64,000 nucleotides of DNA. Source: Notospermus geniculatus (lineage: Eukaryota > Nemertea > Pilidiophora > Heteronemertea > Lineidae). Every line of letters starts with the position of its first letter. The first letter of the stretch is position 1. The DNA lies in assembly GCA_002633025.1 (NCBI GenBank), contig NMRB01001411.1, forward strand, positions 71,672 to 135,671. The letters run 5' to 3'. Made by a program: the position numbers and the translations under genes. Below the pieces are notes generated by a model. It did no database searches. It saw nothing but the letters and a program-made list of their open reading frames with translations, and was not told the origin of the DNA. Positions 12,001 to 22,180 of this stretch are shown piece by piece.

Positions 12001-15000
12001 TGGAGACAGAACCAGCGTTCCCTTGATACTATAATTAGAACATGATTGGTACCTTTGACATTTTTAAGTCGGGTAAAAGGAGTTGAATGTAACCCTCTCC
12101 TGTAGCATTTTATTAGCGTCTTGGTTTATCATGTTGTGATGTGAATACTTTTATGTGTTGCTGTGTCACAGTTTCGTCTGAACTCATGCATATCATGTGA
12201 ATTTCATTTGTATAAGGCTTGGCTCATTGAACTATACAAGGCATGGTGTTACAGCTGTATGTAATTACATTCGAATAACAAGCAAGTTGTTGTCCAAAAG
12301 CGGTCTACGTTGGCGTCTATGTACATCACGGCGTGCTTAGTATGGTGTAGCATATCGTATCTAGTGTACCATGTCGAGTAGAGTTCCGTGTAATCCCAGC
12401 CTAGCTGATGCTTTGGTAGGTCACATTAACATTTAACATAACCGTTTTCCTTTGAAGAAGTGTTTGATGACGTGACTGATCAACTCGTACCACCCGTACA
12501 TGTAGTTGTTATGCACATTACTGACTGCAGATAGTATGTTGTATTGTACCCCTTGATCATCTTCCCATAGCATAGGTTTTTGGTCTCGCTGCTCTTCATA
12601 TAAAGTTTGTGTGAGTGGATGAAGAGGAGTGAGGTGAAAATCTCAGCTTCAGGAGGATGCCCTTGCTGATAGCTCAAATGAGATGTTGCTGTGCCCTATA
12701 CATGTATGTGTAAACACCATGGGTATAGACCATTCTCAAATTGACGTAAAGAACAACGATCTGTGCACTTCCACCGAAATCTCAACCACAACCTCGGTCT
12801 GAAACTGAATGATGTAACGCAGACAACCCCACGATAGTGACGTCAAAGACGTTGCATCAGACTCGACCATTGCTGAATCATGGATGGTGTCACGTCAGCC
12901 GGTTTCAGATTGAGGTTCTGGTTGAGATTTCGGCGGAAGTGTGCAGATGAGAATTGTCTGTACCGTGTAGGGTGAGAATCATGGGCTATATACTTGGCTG
13001 GGCAGAACATGTTGCCATATTTTGGATCTTTTCGCAACGCATACACTTCTTCACTACACCTCATTGTGCACCCTTCTGCTTTGAACAATATGGGTTTATG
13101 ATAGGCATTTCTACGTTTGCTTTTGCTGTTCTGATGGTGTTCATTTCTTTCACTCCTGCCTTTTATGGTGCATCTTCTGATTCCTGACAAGCAATTTATC
13201 AGATTTGAAATGGTGTTTTCCATCCTTGACAACTTCTATGTGTTGTGTTCAGTGTTGAGAAGAACTTTTTTGGGAAGTGTGCATGTTGAGCGTAGACAGA
13301 CAGCTTCGTTGATGTTCTGAACAGTACCGTACTTGTAGAAACATGTATTGCTTATGTATTCAAGTTATACAAGACTCCATTGGGTAATTTTCGAATGCAG
13401 ATGCAAGTCTAAAGTCCCGTGTCCACATGTGCGCAATACGCTGCGTGATGCGTTAAATCTTTTGTTATTTTCCGCTGCTCTGCTTCCAAATAATGGGCGA
13501 AGCGTCATGACGCAGCGTAAAACACGCATGTGGACACGGGGCTTTATATGTTGTACCTATTAACGGTGGATAAACTTGACGTGTGTTAAAGCTAGGTAAC
13601 GTTAGATTTATGAAGCTATTTGGAAGGCAGCAGTGTGAATACAAGGATAATAAATCCTTCTTTATTCCAGGAATATTCTGTGTTTCCCAATCAAAGATGA
13701 CAATGGTGAGTGTGCCGTGAATTCGTCAACTCTGTTTTCTCGTTGGAAAATTCTCTCGATTCTTGTAATTGAACCTTCGACTTTGCTGAATTGTGGCAGG
13801 TGAAATAAACACGTGTTGAGAAAGAATTGGCAACAGAAGCACTTGTTTGGACATACTGATTATGAATTTCTTGTCCTTTATTTCAGAGGTTATTGGTGTT
13901 GCCCAGTTGTGTAACAAGAAAAATGGTGCTTACTTCACAGTATTTGATGTAGAGATTGCCAAGGCGTTCTCAGTGTATTGTTGTATAAGCATAGTCCATG
14001 TAAGTATCCACTCTGCCACATACGACTTCAAACTTTCTATCAAGGTCAGCAGAACTATAAGTGTTTTTCAGATAGATCTGTGGGCCAAAGGTACTTGGCA
14101 GATCTCTTATCACTAAACTGTAATGATGTGATCACAAATAAGAATTTTGCACAACTTTCGACTTGGTGTGGTGGTCGAGTGGTCTAAAACGCTTGACTTT
14201 CAATCCTAATAGGGCCAGTACATGGGTTCGATCCCCGGCCAGGACATGTATGTGAAAAGCTGTGAACCAATAAAAGAGTCTGTCGGATGAGACTCATAGC
14301 CGTGGTCCCTTGTACCTGAGTGTCATACTAGGGCAAGTAATCCACCTCTCCTTTAGCATGCTTCATTACACCTACAACTTCACCTCAAGTCAACTGTCAG
14401 CTGAGCGCCAGGCCCATGGGCCTCTTGTTCTTTGAAGAAGGGTCTAAAATTGGGGGTGCGCCTTATAGGGTGGTGTGCCTTATCTGTGGCTTGAGTCCAA
14501 CAATTTGATCAGATGTGTCAGCACGCTGACGAACCCAAGCATTCAAGCATGCATGGATGATGCACTGAAGCATTCACTGACGAAACTGCGCCTTATACGG
14601 CGGTGCGTCTTATGTATGGATTTCGTCAAAGATTTTGGGTGAAATTAGGGGGTGCGCCTTATAGTCAGGTGTGCCCTATAGTCGCGAAAATACGGTAACT
14701 CTTTTCCAATAGTCCTTTTGCACATTTTGTTCGTCAATGACTAGAGTGAAGAGTGGCAGCGGGAACCCTGTAAATACCTCACTGGATATTGCAAATGAAA
14801 TGTACTGTATGATGAATGCAATCGCTTTATCATTGTTTCAGGGTTTAATGTACCAGAAAGTGCAGGATGCACAGAGTCGGAGTCGGCTGGCAAACGAGTT
14901 GATGTCATACCACATGAAAGTGAATGAAGACGAGGCTGCCATCATGCTGAATAGTTCTATCCCTCCAATTGAAAACTATGGTGATGTCTTCTCCACTTAT

Positions 15001-18000
15001 GATTACATTCCAAGGAGTCTCCATGACAAAGACCTCGCTTATGTAAGTTTGATTTTAGTCAAATAACAATTTCATTCCAGTCACTTTCTTTTCAATGCAC
15101 ATTGCCACAGTGTCAAGTTTGTGGACATATGCCAAATAACTTACATATGTGGTTGTCACACTTGAAATATGGCCAAGCTACTTTAATGACATCGATTTGG
15201 AAGATGAATGAATAGTATGAGCATCAATTGTTCCATACTCGTTATTCTTTCAGACCCTGATGGCAATGTTTGAAGAGCTTGGCTTTGTTCAGAAATGGAG
15301 GATTCGTAAAGAAACTCTCATTAGGTGAGTTAAATGCATTATTATGGTGTAGTGACAGTGTAAGGACAAGATAAATGTGACCCGTCACCACAAAACCAGT
15401 ACCGGTACTAAGTCACTCTGAAGTTGGCAGGTTGAGACCAACGTTGTGTCAATTTTAGTACTAGGCTTAAGGCGGTGACACACTGGCGCGTAAGCAACAT
15501 GTCTGAAAGCGTTCAACCAATCAGGAAGGTGGTAACACGGACCGAAACACCTATCGAAGAATCTGATTGGCGGAACGCCTGCAGGACGCGCCACGTACGC
15601 GCCAGTCTGTCACCGGCTTTAGGCTTATTGTCAGTCCTCTGTGAAATCTGAGTGATTACATTTCTTCCTTTATCTCCTGGAGTTGTTTTGGTTCAAGTGA
15701 TCAAACGATCAGATCGTTTAACCTGATGTTGACTTGATGAGTGTTTATGGTTGAAAAAGTTTCTACCAGGGCGGGTCAGCTCACCTGATTTAGTTTAGCT
15801 TGCGTTTTATTCTTTTGGAAATAACACTTGGAGATGTCACCAAACTTTGGATAAATGCGATACCCTTAGTCAACCTTTGGATCACCCCTCTAAAATTTGA
15901 GAAATATATCGATCCACTCTCTTCCAGGTTTACACTGATGATGAAAAAAGGTTACCGTGACAACCCATACCATAATTGGATGCACGCATTCTCTGTAGCC
16001 CATTTCTGCTACCACTCTGTATTAAGAACCTTGGCCTGGCTGAAGGCTACCTCTCAGACCTTGAAATGTTTGCCCTGTTTGTTGGATGTATAGGCCATGA
16101 CATTGACCACAGAGGCACCAATAACTCCTTCCAGGTTGCTTCAGTAAGTATTCGGTGATGATTTTTTTGGACTTCGTTGGACGCAGTTGGGTAAGATTTC
16201 GGTTCACATTCCGTTAAATTTTGCTGCTGGTGACATGAAATGATACAAAGTGTCGTCGTAGCAGACATTCTCTTATTTTATGTCATTTCCATGAGATACT
16301 GTCTTCGTACTTTATCAAACCTTGAAATATAGATACCGCCTGTTTCCCTTTTAATGAGGAACCCGCAGAACTACGCCACGACGTGGCGCTGTCAGTGTAA
16401 GACCCGGAAGTCCTATTTCCTAACAGTATTTCCATTTACTTCTTGCCCCAAGATAAACCACTCTCTTTGGTTCAATTTTGATTAAATTACACTGTCCTGT
16501 TTCATGTTCAAAGTTCTCCGTATATCACTGCTTTGTTTCGTCAGAAATGCCACAGAATGCCAATACTGACAACGTCTTTTGGGGAAATTTCCATGGAAAA
16601 TTGTGTAGAAAAATGTACACATGCTTTGACGACGTGACGTCAACAGCGAAAAAAGTGACGTCAGTACGTCATTCGGGTGTTATACTGACTGCGCCATCTG
16701 CAGTCATGCGGGTTCCCCATTGGGAATGAAACTTGAAAGGACTTATTCAAAACAATCAAGTTTATATAGTATTCTTTAAGAACCCCAGTTAACCTGTGTA
16801 TTCTTACACTGTTCAGCAATCAGTGCTTGCAGCATTGTATAGTTCAGAAGGGTCAGACATGCTTTGGTTATGGCTTCTGTATTGGGGAAGAGTCTCTCAG
16901 GTTCAACTCACTGCGATAGACTTTTTGAAAATTTGCTCTGGAAAAAAACATCCTACAAATGTTTTCGATATTTCACCGAAATGACACTGCCTGGAATTTT
17001 AGTAGGCCTACTCTGGCTGCAGAATCAACAATCCTGAGAGTATCTTCGTCCTGGCGAAAGCTATTTTCTTGGCCTGTCCTGGTATGCCTAACTCTGACCA
17101 TCACCTCATTCTTGTCCCCTGCACTCATGTCTTGGCCGGTAAGTTATGCATCATGAAATCGGGAAAATGTTCATAGCATACAGGTAAAATGTGACAGGAC
17201 ACGGACTGCAACAGGAGGCCATCCTCTGGTATAAGAGGAATTTAGTTTAGCCTGAGTCTCAGAGCATCTTGTTGCTCTAAAATTAGGTAGAGTGAACCTC
17301 TCCAATAAGGACAATGGGGTGTCGGGGTGGCGCAATGGAAACATCGGCGCCTGCCACCACTAAGGTCGCAGGTTCGATCCCCGGGTCGTGCAAGTGACTT
17401 TATGTGGCAGAGAGGGCGATCTCTCCTCGACATCGTAGGTTTTCTCCGGGGGCTCCGGTTTCCTCCTACATATCGTTAATATCGTCCAATATTGTTTGAT
17501 GAGTAGCTATAATGCCCTAAGTGGGCGCTTGCACTCCTGAGATAATATTTTAAAAATAAGGACACATTTGGGACTGAGAGGTGTCCTGAATACAGAGGTC
17601 AAAATGAACAGATATGACCAATATGTGACTGAACTTTGTTGTCCATAGAGGTGTCCCAGCAGAGGATTCTGCTGAGGGGCGTTTCACTATGTGTCCTGTG
17701 GGAGAAAAAGTTGTCACATTTCCTGATTTATTGGTGCATGTACTCTTTGGATACCCCCAATGCCTGCAGTAGTTGCGATCTACTCACCTGCTTCTAGTGA
17801 TATGAGGCTTGACGTTTGTCATCTTGTATTCTAGCAATCAGCCTTGGCTACCCTTTACAGCTCTGAGGGATCTGTCATGGAGGTAGGTATTCTGTCCTCT
17901 GCTGTCGGTTATGGCGAGTCCCTATCCCTCAGGATGACTTATGATGCTGTGGTCAGTGGTGTGGTGTTAACTTGTCAGTGTCAAGCAAGAGCATGTGACT

Positions 18001-21000
18001 TGGTTTTGAGTTTAAAGGTTACCTGAGAAGCTTCCCAGCACTGAGTCTCTCTCGAAAGATGTTCGAGTAAAAATCACTTCAGTGAAAGTTGCATGAAGAT
18101 TGGACCATTAATTACAGTGTTATACCAAATTTAAGATGTTGTTTCCACATGACAATCAAACAACTTGGTATCCATGGCTGTCCAGGCGGCGAGTTCGTGA
18201 GGTTAATTGTCTGTCCAGAAATTCTAAAATTGCTCTCAGAATCCATATTGACGGAAATAACTGCAGTACGACTGACTGAACAAGAAAAATACATCAAAAC
18301 TACGCCTCACTGCGTTGCAAGTTAAATGAGTTACAAAATCCAATGACATCAAATGTGCTGTTCTCCGCTGCCTGACATGGTTGTCAGGGGTGTGTAGTAG
18401 TCCTATTTAAATTGCCATAACTTTGTAATGGGTGATCCGATTTTCATGCGGTTTGCAGTTTCATGTTGGCTGACTAATGCTCTACAGTATTACGCAGAAA
18501 ACCAGAAGTCGATAAAAGCTTCTCAGGTAACCTTTAATGACCTCGCTCCTTCCTTTAGCTTCGCGCAAATTTCAGGGGGTAACTGTTGAAAGCAAAAAAA
18601 TTCATGCACTGAGACAGCAAAGTACAATACATAAACAAGGGCTTCGCCCTTTTCTTGGACTGATGCAGTGTTTGGCCGCTACTCACAGCATGGCGACTTG
18701 AATTCATAACTCAAATGAAATAGACTCATGCCGACAGCATTTTGCTGGCAGGTTTCACAACTGAACAGAAATATCGGTACATCTAATTCATCATCCCAAA
18801 TCCTGTCTGCGTATTTTACATAATGTAAAAAATTCTTTAACTGCCGATATTCTGAAGTTGTGCTAAATACTTACAATCTCATGATTGTTACTTTTCCAGC
18901 GCCATCATTTTGCACAGACAGTCTGTATCCTGAACTTGGATGCTTGCAACATCTTCGAAAACTTGTCAGAGAAGGTGAGTACATGATATTTTCATGTGTC
19001 AGTTCGTTGAAATAATTTTCCGTTTGAAACCAATCATTTCAAGATATCAAGAGTAATGTTTAGTCGATGCTTGCTCATCTGCTTCTTGTCTTATTTCAGT
19101 CCTATCGTCATATACTTGATCTAATTCAACATGTCATCCTAGCCACTGATCTTGCTCATCATCTACGAATCATCAAAGACCTAGAGGCCATGGCAAAGAG
19201 TAAGTTTGGGTTGTAACCTATGGGTTTTGATCTATTTTTGGTCGTATTTGCAGCTTATAGGGAAACAAACTCCTATGCAACCAAAACATGGCCACCCTGT
19301 GATGTCACATGTCATGAGCAACCCCTGGCTATTATGTCACCACCAACAGGCCATGATGTCCTGCTGGACACTTGCATGCGACAGTGACTTCCGTGATGCC
19401 CCCATCACTTCACAGTAATACTGTAAACCGTGAAATTTTCGCGTGCGTTTTATTTTCGCGGTCATGGGCCGAAACACGAACTTAAACAGCGCGAAAATAC
19501 AAAGCCTTGTGCATTTTCCATATGAAGGTAAACGCGGAAATTAGTCTTCGCATTTTTCAAAAGTGATAAATTCGCCAACTTTTAGCGTCGCGAAAATTTC
19601 ACGGTTTACAGTATCTTGAAGTGGATGGTCAGGCGCCATGCATGAACTTTCGTGGAATTTTGACAATCATTTGGTTACGATGATTTCTTCCCCACTGGAT
19701 AAAGATAACCATGTTTTATTTCTAGATGGCTGGCAAGACACCGAGAGATGCCACAAACTATTACTCTGCCTCATCATGACTTGTTCTGATCTCTCTGACC
19801 AAACCAAGAATTGGCAGAACTCAAAAACTGTTGCTGTAAGTACCGGTATGAGTATCGTTTGACCAAACCAAGACTGCAGAATTCAAAATGCGTTTAAAGC
19901 CCCACTGTATTGAATGTGAAAAAAGCAAATCATCGCCGCGATTCTCGCACGACGTCAGCGTAGTGTAAAATGTACTACGCTCTGTCAGAATACATTAGAG
20001 CTCTCCCTGCAGTTTTTTCCAATGCGTGCTGAAAACTAGGCCTTTATTCTGTGAAGTGCGTATCAGACAGACATTTTGGGGACCTTCACGAGGCTATGGG
20101 ACCTCTATGTGCACTCTCCTTACTTTTTGAAAATATCGTAAAATTCAATACTGTGGGGCTTTAACATTGGAAATATTTTGGCAAAAACAAGATCTAGCAA
20201 ACCTAAATAATGTTGATGTGTCTCGGACTAAAACTTGACAAAATTCAGAAGCAAATGCTTGAAGCATTGATTAAATCTGGTCGTTCTGCTTCCTAGGAGG
20301 AAACTTCCTTTCTCTTTTGCAGGAGTGTGTGTATAAAGAATTCTTCTCCCAGGGTGACCTTGAAAAAGCAATGGGACGTAAACCATTGGATATGATGGAT
20401 CGTGAACGTGCTTGTATCCCTGATCTACAAATTGGGTTCTTGGAGCACATATGTGTGCCAGTTTTCAGGTGAGTTTGTCTCATCAGCAAAGTGATCACTA
20501 GATTAGGCCACGCTTTTTTTATTCCTTATTTCGCGAGCTTTTTCTCAGCACCTCCATCAGAGGGCTGGAAAAAAATAAAAATAAAATTTTATTTTTTGAT
20601 TTCTCGAAAGTTATCCAAGTTCTCTGAAAAGTGGAGGAGAAGAGAAAAATAAAATTTTATTCCGCAATAAAGGGTCAATTGGAATAGGTTTACCCAAACC
20701 CAAACACCAATGTACCGAAGCTTGAATGATGATGAGGCCACATCGACTGGTGTGTCCAAGGTCATTTCAGTGCCATAGCATATAGAACTGTCAGAAACCA
20801 CGTATCAATCGGACGGTAAATCTAATTTTTATTTTTTTTCCATTTTGGCAAGTTTTTGGAGCGGAGGGCTCGTGAAAACCCCCAAAAACAAAATTCTATT
20901 TTTTTTTCATTTTCCTATTTTCACCTAGCGGCGGGCCCGCGAAACTAGGAATAAAAAAAGTCTGGCCTTATTCTATGATATCATAAGCCATGGAATTTTG

Positions 21001-21363
21001 AGTGTGATAGAAAGATAATTGAAAAACGTGGTTGTCAATAATTGTAGAGATTCTTACACGAGACCATATCATGTTTTTTGTTCATTTCCTTTTAGTGTTT
21101 TGGCTAAGGTATTCCCGAAGGCACAACAGTGTATAGATGCCGTCCAGAGTCATAAATCAATGTGGACGCGAGTGAGCAATCGGTTGAAGGCTGGCCAGCT
21201 GACCAGTAACAGTTCATTAGATATCTTTGAAATGGACCTGGACTCGGAGGAAGAGAGGAGGCATAGGGAACAAACAGAGAGGTTGAAAAGTGAAGATGTT
21301 CGAGAACAGCCAGAAGCGGAGGTGGCAGCTGAAAATGAGAAAGTGGAAGAAAATGCCATCTAA
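43..21363 (+). CDS. PDE2A: cGMP-stimulated 3',5'-cyclic nucleotide phosphodiesterase 2A (5' partial)
   Basis: Dual-specificity phosphodiesterase that hydrolyses cAMP and cGMP and is allosterically activated by cGMP binding to GAF-B. Exons were placed by homology plus GT/AG sites with consistent phase: 43?-130, 390-449, 593-716, 862-914, 1619-1690, 2489-2530, 5541-5606, 5833-5963, 6422-6575, 6692-6755, 6897-6975, 9231-9288, 10131-10212 or 11094-11175, 13671-13705, 13887-13999, 14842-15042, 15254-15324, 15928-16143, 17835-17882, 18900-18974, 19100-19199, 19726-19835, 20323-20468, 21096-21363. From 390 on this gives about 789 residues; human PDE2A is about 940, so 5' exons lie upstream. The first listed exon is tentative at its 5' edge. 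The exons at 6422 and 15928 each need one extra base (or two fewer) to keep frame. The acidic C-terminal tail after [10 protein letters not shown] is lineage-specific. Identity is certain; whether this copy is functional is not, because of the two frameshifts. Confidence 0.95.
945..1095 (+). repeat. Polypyrimidine tract
   Basis: About 150 bp of imperfect CTCCTCATCTTCC-type repeats in a PDE2A intron; strongly strand-asymmetric. Confidence 0.7.
1338..1461. repeat. Fold-back MITE (GATTTCACAAAGGG family)
   Basis: Two arms of about 45 bp, left GATTTCACAAAGGGTGTTTA and its complement on the right, around a short loop. A second member is at 31804-31931. Confidence 0.85.
2531..5540 (+). other. PDE2A 3.0-kb intron
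   Basis: No convincing exon found in either strand. It holds one interspersed repeat (4840-5200) with an N at 4979; the rest is unremarkable AT-rich intron. Confidence 0.6.
4840..5200. repeat. Interspersed repeat with AGCTCACTGGGGTGAGCTA start
   Basis: Begins with a short palindrome, then a GTCCGTCGTC-rich segment, and ends with CCCAGTGAGC. This resembles a repeat type widespread in invertebrate genomes. N at 4979. Confidence 0.55.
5981..6113. repeat. Fold-back element next to a PDE2A donor
   Basis: TAGGGACTTCCGGCAAGGCT and its near-perfect complement ending at 6113; arms about 55 bp. The left arm begins 17 bp after the splice donor at 5964. Confidence 0.85.
6422..6575 (+). pseudogene. PDE2A: PDE2A exon with apparent frameshift (end of GAF-A)
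   Basis: Entered in phase from the 5833-5963 exon, the frame reads [24 protein letters not shown] then TAG. The conserved continuation [11 protein letters not shown] is in another frame starting near 6490. The exon is 154 nt, where 155 (or 152) would satisfy both neighbouring phases. Alignment to vertebrate PDE2A (VLTSTLAFQKEQ) fits a missing base or two extra bases near 6487-6489. An internal intron is too short to be credible. Sequencing or assembly error is the simplest reading. Confidence 0.8.
6976..9230 (+). other. PDE2A 2.3-kb intron
   Basis: No exon or recognisable repeat seen. Open frames here (for example 8585-8971) are low-complexity and have no splice-consistent homology. Confidence 0.55.
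9343..9715. mobile_element. MITE with 9-bp target duplication
   Basis: Terminal inverted repeats CAACCTCGTTCCCAGGGG / CCCCTGGGGACGAGGTTG, flanked by GCCCCTCAT on both sides (9334-9342 and 9716-9724). Confidence 0.85.
9733..9975 (+). repeat. About 40-bp minisatellite
   Basis: Five to six units containing ACATCAGTGGAAGAGTACAC; CAGTGG recurs at 9768, 9803, 9843, 9883 and 9929. Open frames here are by-products of the repeat. Confidence 0.85.
10131..10212 (+). other. PDE2A: PDE2A GAF-B exon, version A of a duplicated exon pair
   Basis: 82-nt exon between TTTGTAG and GTAAAC encoding [18 protein letters not shown] followed by [10 protein letters not shown]. It enters with two bases of a split Gly codon and leaves with AG of a split Arg codon, exactly as version B does. 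The Tyr, Asp and two Thr of YxGxDxxTGxxT match residues I recall as cGMP contacts in mammalian PDE2A GAF-B; all four are kept. Both versions together would shift the frame, so they should be alternatives. Confidence 0.88.
10597..10712. repeat. Fold-back element between the duplicated GAF-B exons
   Basis: AATTCATACTTTGCG arm pairs with the arm ending AAGTATGAAT; loop about 40 bp. Confidence 0.7.
11094..11175 (+). other. PDE2A: PDE2A GAF-B exon, version B of a duplicated exon pair
   Basis: 82-nt exon after TAATCCAG and before GTAAAC, encoding [18 protein letters not shown] then [10 protein letters not shown]. It is 20 of 28 residues identical to version A and closer to vertebrate PDE2A (DAYxHPLFYRG, TGFRTR). 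Phase and length are identical to version A. The two exons are separated by about 880 bp holding a small fold-back at 10597-10712. Confidence 0.9.
11415..11746. mobile_element. Head-to-head pair of GCGAAAATTTCC MITEs
   Basis: Right copy 11564-11746 runs from TACTGTAAAGCAGG to CTTGCTTTACAGTA. The left copy, 11415-11563, is inverted and truncated internally. Together they form a long inverted repeat centred on 11563/11564. A single copy of the family is at 50361-50592. Confidence 0.85.
12735..12960. repeat. Fold-back element (GCACTTCCRCCGAAAT family)
   Basis: Inverted arms GATCTGTGCACTTCCACCGA and TCGGCGGAAGTGTGCAGAT. A second member lies at about 21982-22180. Confidence 0.75.
13410..13547. 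repeat. Fold-back element
   Basis: AAAGTCCCGTGTCCACATGT pairs with CATGTGGACACGGGGCTTT. Confidence 0.75.
14164..14420 (+). mobile_element. tRNA-derived SINE
   Basis: The head has pol III A-box-like TGGTCGAGTGG and B-box GGTTCGATCCC but no paired acceptor stem, so it is not a functional tRNA. The 3' boundary is approximate. Confidence 0.65.
14440..14697. repeat. GGTGCGCCTTATA repeat element
   Basis: Repeated GGTGCGCCTTATAG / GGTGCGTCTTATG units at both ends of the block; an interspersed repeat type I have seen in many animals. Confidence 0.6.
15469..15623. repeat. Fold-back element
   Basis: AAGGCGGTGACACACTGGCG pairs with CGCCAGTCTGTCACCGGCTT. Confidence 0.75.
15928..16143 (+). pseudogene. 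PDE2A: PDE2A catalytic exon with apparent frameshift
   Basis: From the acceptor the frame reads [20 protein letters not shown] to HFCYHSV, then runs to a stop in an unrelated peptide. The conserved continuation ([37 protein letters not shown]) is in another frame from 16015. The exon is 216 nt where 217 (or 214) is required by its flanking phases. The two-base surplus CA at 16013-16014, or one missing base there, restores agreement with HFCYLLYKNL of vertebrate PDE2A. Unrepaired, the enzyme would lack its metal site. Confidence 0.8.
16817..16864 (+). pseudogene. Decayed duplicate of a PDE2A catalytic exon
   Basis: A good acceptor (TTACACTGTTCAG) is followed by [15 protein letters not shown], nearly the same as the 48-nt exon at 17835 ([16 protein letters not shown]). 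After ATG the sequence reads CTTTGG instead of the GAG|GTAGGT donor. The nearest in-frame GT is CAG|GTTCAA at 16900/16901, which would make an 84-nt exon adding 12-13 unusual residues. Similarity to the real exon extends weakly into the downstream intron. I read it as a duplicated exon that lost its donor. Confidence 0.7.
17275..17680. repeat. AGTGGAACCTCTC-type element split by a SINE
   Basis: GTGAACCTCTCCAATAAGGACA resumes after the SINE as AATAAGGACACATTTGGGACTG and shows the GGTGTCC units of the element at 49312-49490. Confidence 0.6.
17314..17554 (+). mobile_element. tRNA-derived SINE with 10-bp target duplication
   Basis: A-box GTGGCGCAATGG and B-box GGTTCGATCCC in the first 80 bp; flanked by AATAAGGACA (17304-17313 and 17555-17564). 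Confidence 0.85.
17835..17882 (+). other. PDE2A: PDE2A 48-nt catalytic exon (intact copy)
   Basis: ATTCTAG acceptor, [16 protein letters not shown], and donor GAG|GTAGGT. Phase 0 at both ends, so skipping would not shift the frame. It joins FQVAS upstream to [14 protein letters not shown] downstream, matching the continuous vertebrate sequence. Confidence 0.88.
18016..18534. mobile_element. TTAA-flanked MITE
   Basis: Termini AGGTTACCTGAGAAGC / GCTTCTCAGGTAACCT, flanked by TTAA at 18012-18015 and 18535-18538: piggyBac-type target duplication. Confidence 0.8.
19419..19613. mobile_element. MITE with TACTGTAAACCGTGAAATTT termini
   Basis: Perfect terminal inverted repeat of about 20 bp (right end AAATTTCACGGTTTACAGTA), GCGAAAAT-rich inside, in a PDE2A intron. 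Confidence 0.85.
19898..20160. mobile_element. TTAA-flanked MITE (AGCCCCAC family)
   Basis: AGCCCCACTGTATTGAAT / ATTCAATACTGTGGGGCT between TTAA copies (19894-19897, 20161-20164). A second full member is at 36731-36993. Confidence 0.85.
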
Positions 21364-21560
21364 ATGTGCATCGTACATCAAAATTGGCAGAAAGTGCTGA
21401 AATACGATGCATGTGATGATTGACTCAGCACTGACACGAAAGCAGTTCTGCGTACTGGATACTGGAATATCACTGGTTGATCTAGAAAGTCTTCAGTCGG
21501 TCGTCTGTGCCGATTTTTCAGCTGTGAATTTAAAGCGAGTCATTGCACTGAAGGCAGATG

Positions 21561-21566
21561 ATTAAA
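21561..21566 (+). terminator. Candidate polyadenylation signal for PDE2A
   Basis: ATTAAA lies 198 nt after the PDE2A stop and is followed by a GT/T-rich stretch. It is the first plausible signal downstream; a perfect AATAAA appears only at about 26577. Assigned by position only. Confidence 0.4.
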
Positions 21567-21981
21567 AGTTTGTATTTTCTTGATTTTTTATGAGAAAATC
21601 TGTCTGAATGGGAGAGATACTGTCTTAGCTTGTTTCAAAAGCTTTATCTGTACATGGATCGGTTTCTTCGTCGAGGTTGCATTAACCTGGTAGGTAGATG
21701 CTGTATGGCAAGCGTGTTTTTTGATGATTCGATCTTGACTGTGATAGGAGAGGTGAGTGTCATACACAGGCTGGTATTACTCTCTCTCTGTTGGTGTCAT
21801 TTTGTGACTGTTTCACGTTTTCCAATCTCTGTCTCGTGCAGTTCTCGCCCTCGGTCTCAGTCGTCGAAATGACAACACCGTATACCTCCCCCTTAGAACT
21901 GATGTATTTCGAGTACCGGTACCATGAATTGATCCTCCACCGTAGAACTATGCCTGCCAGTATAGACGATTCTTGAATTTG

Positions 21982-22180
21982 CAGATCTGCGCACTTCCGC
22001 CGAAATCGCAACCACAACCTCGATCTGAAACCAGCTGACGTGACGCAATCCATGGTTCAGCAATGGTCGACTCTGACGCAACATTGTCAATGAAGTCACT
22101 GTTGTGGTGTTCCCGGCGTCACGTCATTCAGTTTCAGACCAAGGTTGTGTTTGTGATTTCGGCAGAAGTGCGCCGATCTT
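21982..22180. repeat. Fold-back element (GCACTTCCRCCGAAAT family)
   Basis: Arms CAGATCTGCGCACTTCCGCC and GGCAGAAGTGCGCCGATCT; same family as 12735-12960. Confidence 0.75.

Larger units (their letters stand above)
11176..13670 (+). other. PDE2A 2.5-kb intron downstream of the GAF-B exon pair
   Basis: Contains a head-to-head pair of GCGAAAATTT-rich MITEs (11415-11746) and fold-backs at about 12735-12960 and 13410-13547. No coding exon seen. Confidence 0.6.
6692..13999 (+). other. PDE2A: PDE2A GAF-B exons (cGMP sensor)
   Basis: Exons at 6692, 6897, 9231, 10131 or 11094, 13671 and 13887 encode GAF-B. Visible landmarks: [37 protein letters not shown], the duplicated exon with YxGxDxxTGxxTR, [19 protein letters not shown], and an NK...FDxE motif ([14 protein letters not shown]) equivalent to the NKFDE signature of cyclic-nucleotide-binding GAF domains. 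The domain is complete and in frame if only one of the two duplicated exons is used. Confidence 0.9.
14842..21363 (+). other. PDE2A: PDE2A linker helix and catalytic domain exons
   Basis: The exon at 14842-15042 encodes the helical linker ([16 protein letters not shown]). The catalytic domain follows: [16 protein letters not shown] holds the general-acid and metal-ligand histidines; [14 protein letters not shown] is the HDxxHxxxxN metal site; [11 protein letters not shown] has the late metal-ligand Asp; [11 protein letters not shown] follows. [16 protein letters not shown] carries the purine-clamping glutamine (LQIxF) shared by PDEs. The last exon ends at TAA 21361-21363. The exon at 15928 is frameshifted at about 16013 between HFCY and the KNL segment. 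Confidence 0.92.

Noticed and set aside
14164-14240. tRNA gene
   Set aside because: A and B boxes are present but the acceptor stem and anticodon arm do not fold well, and SINE-type tail sequence follows.
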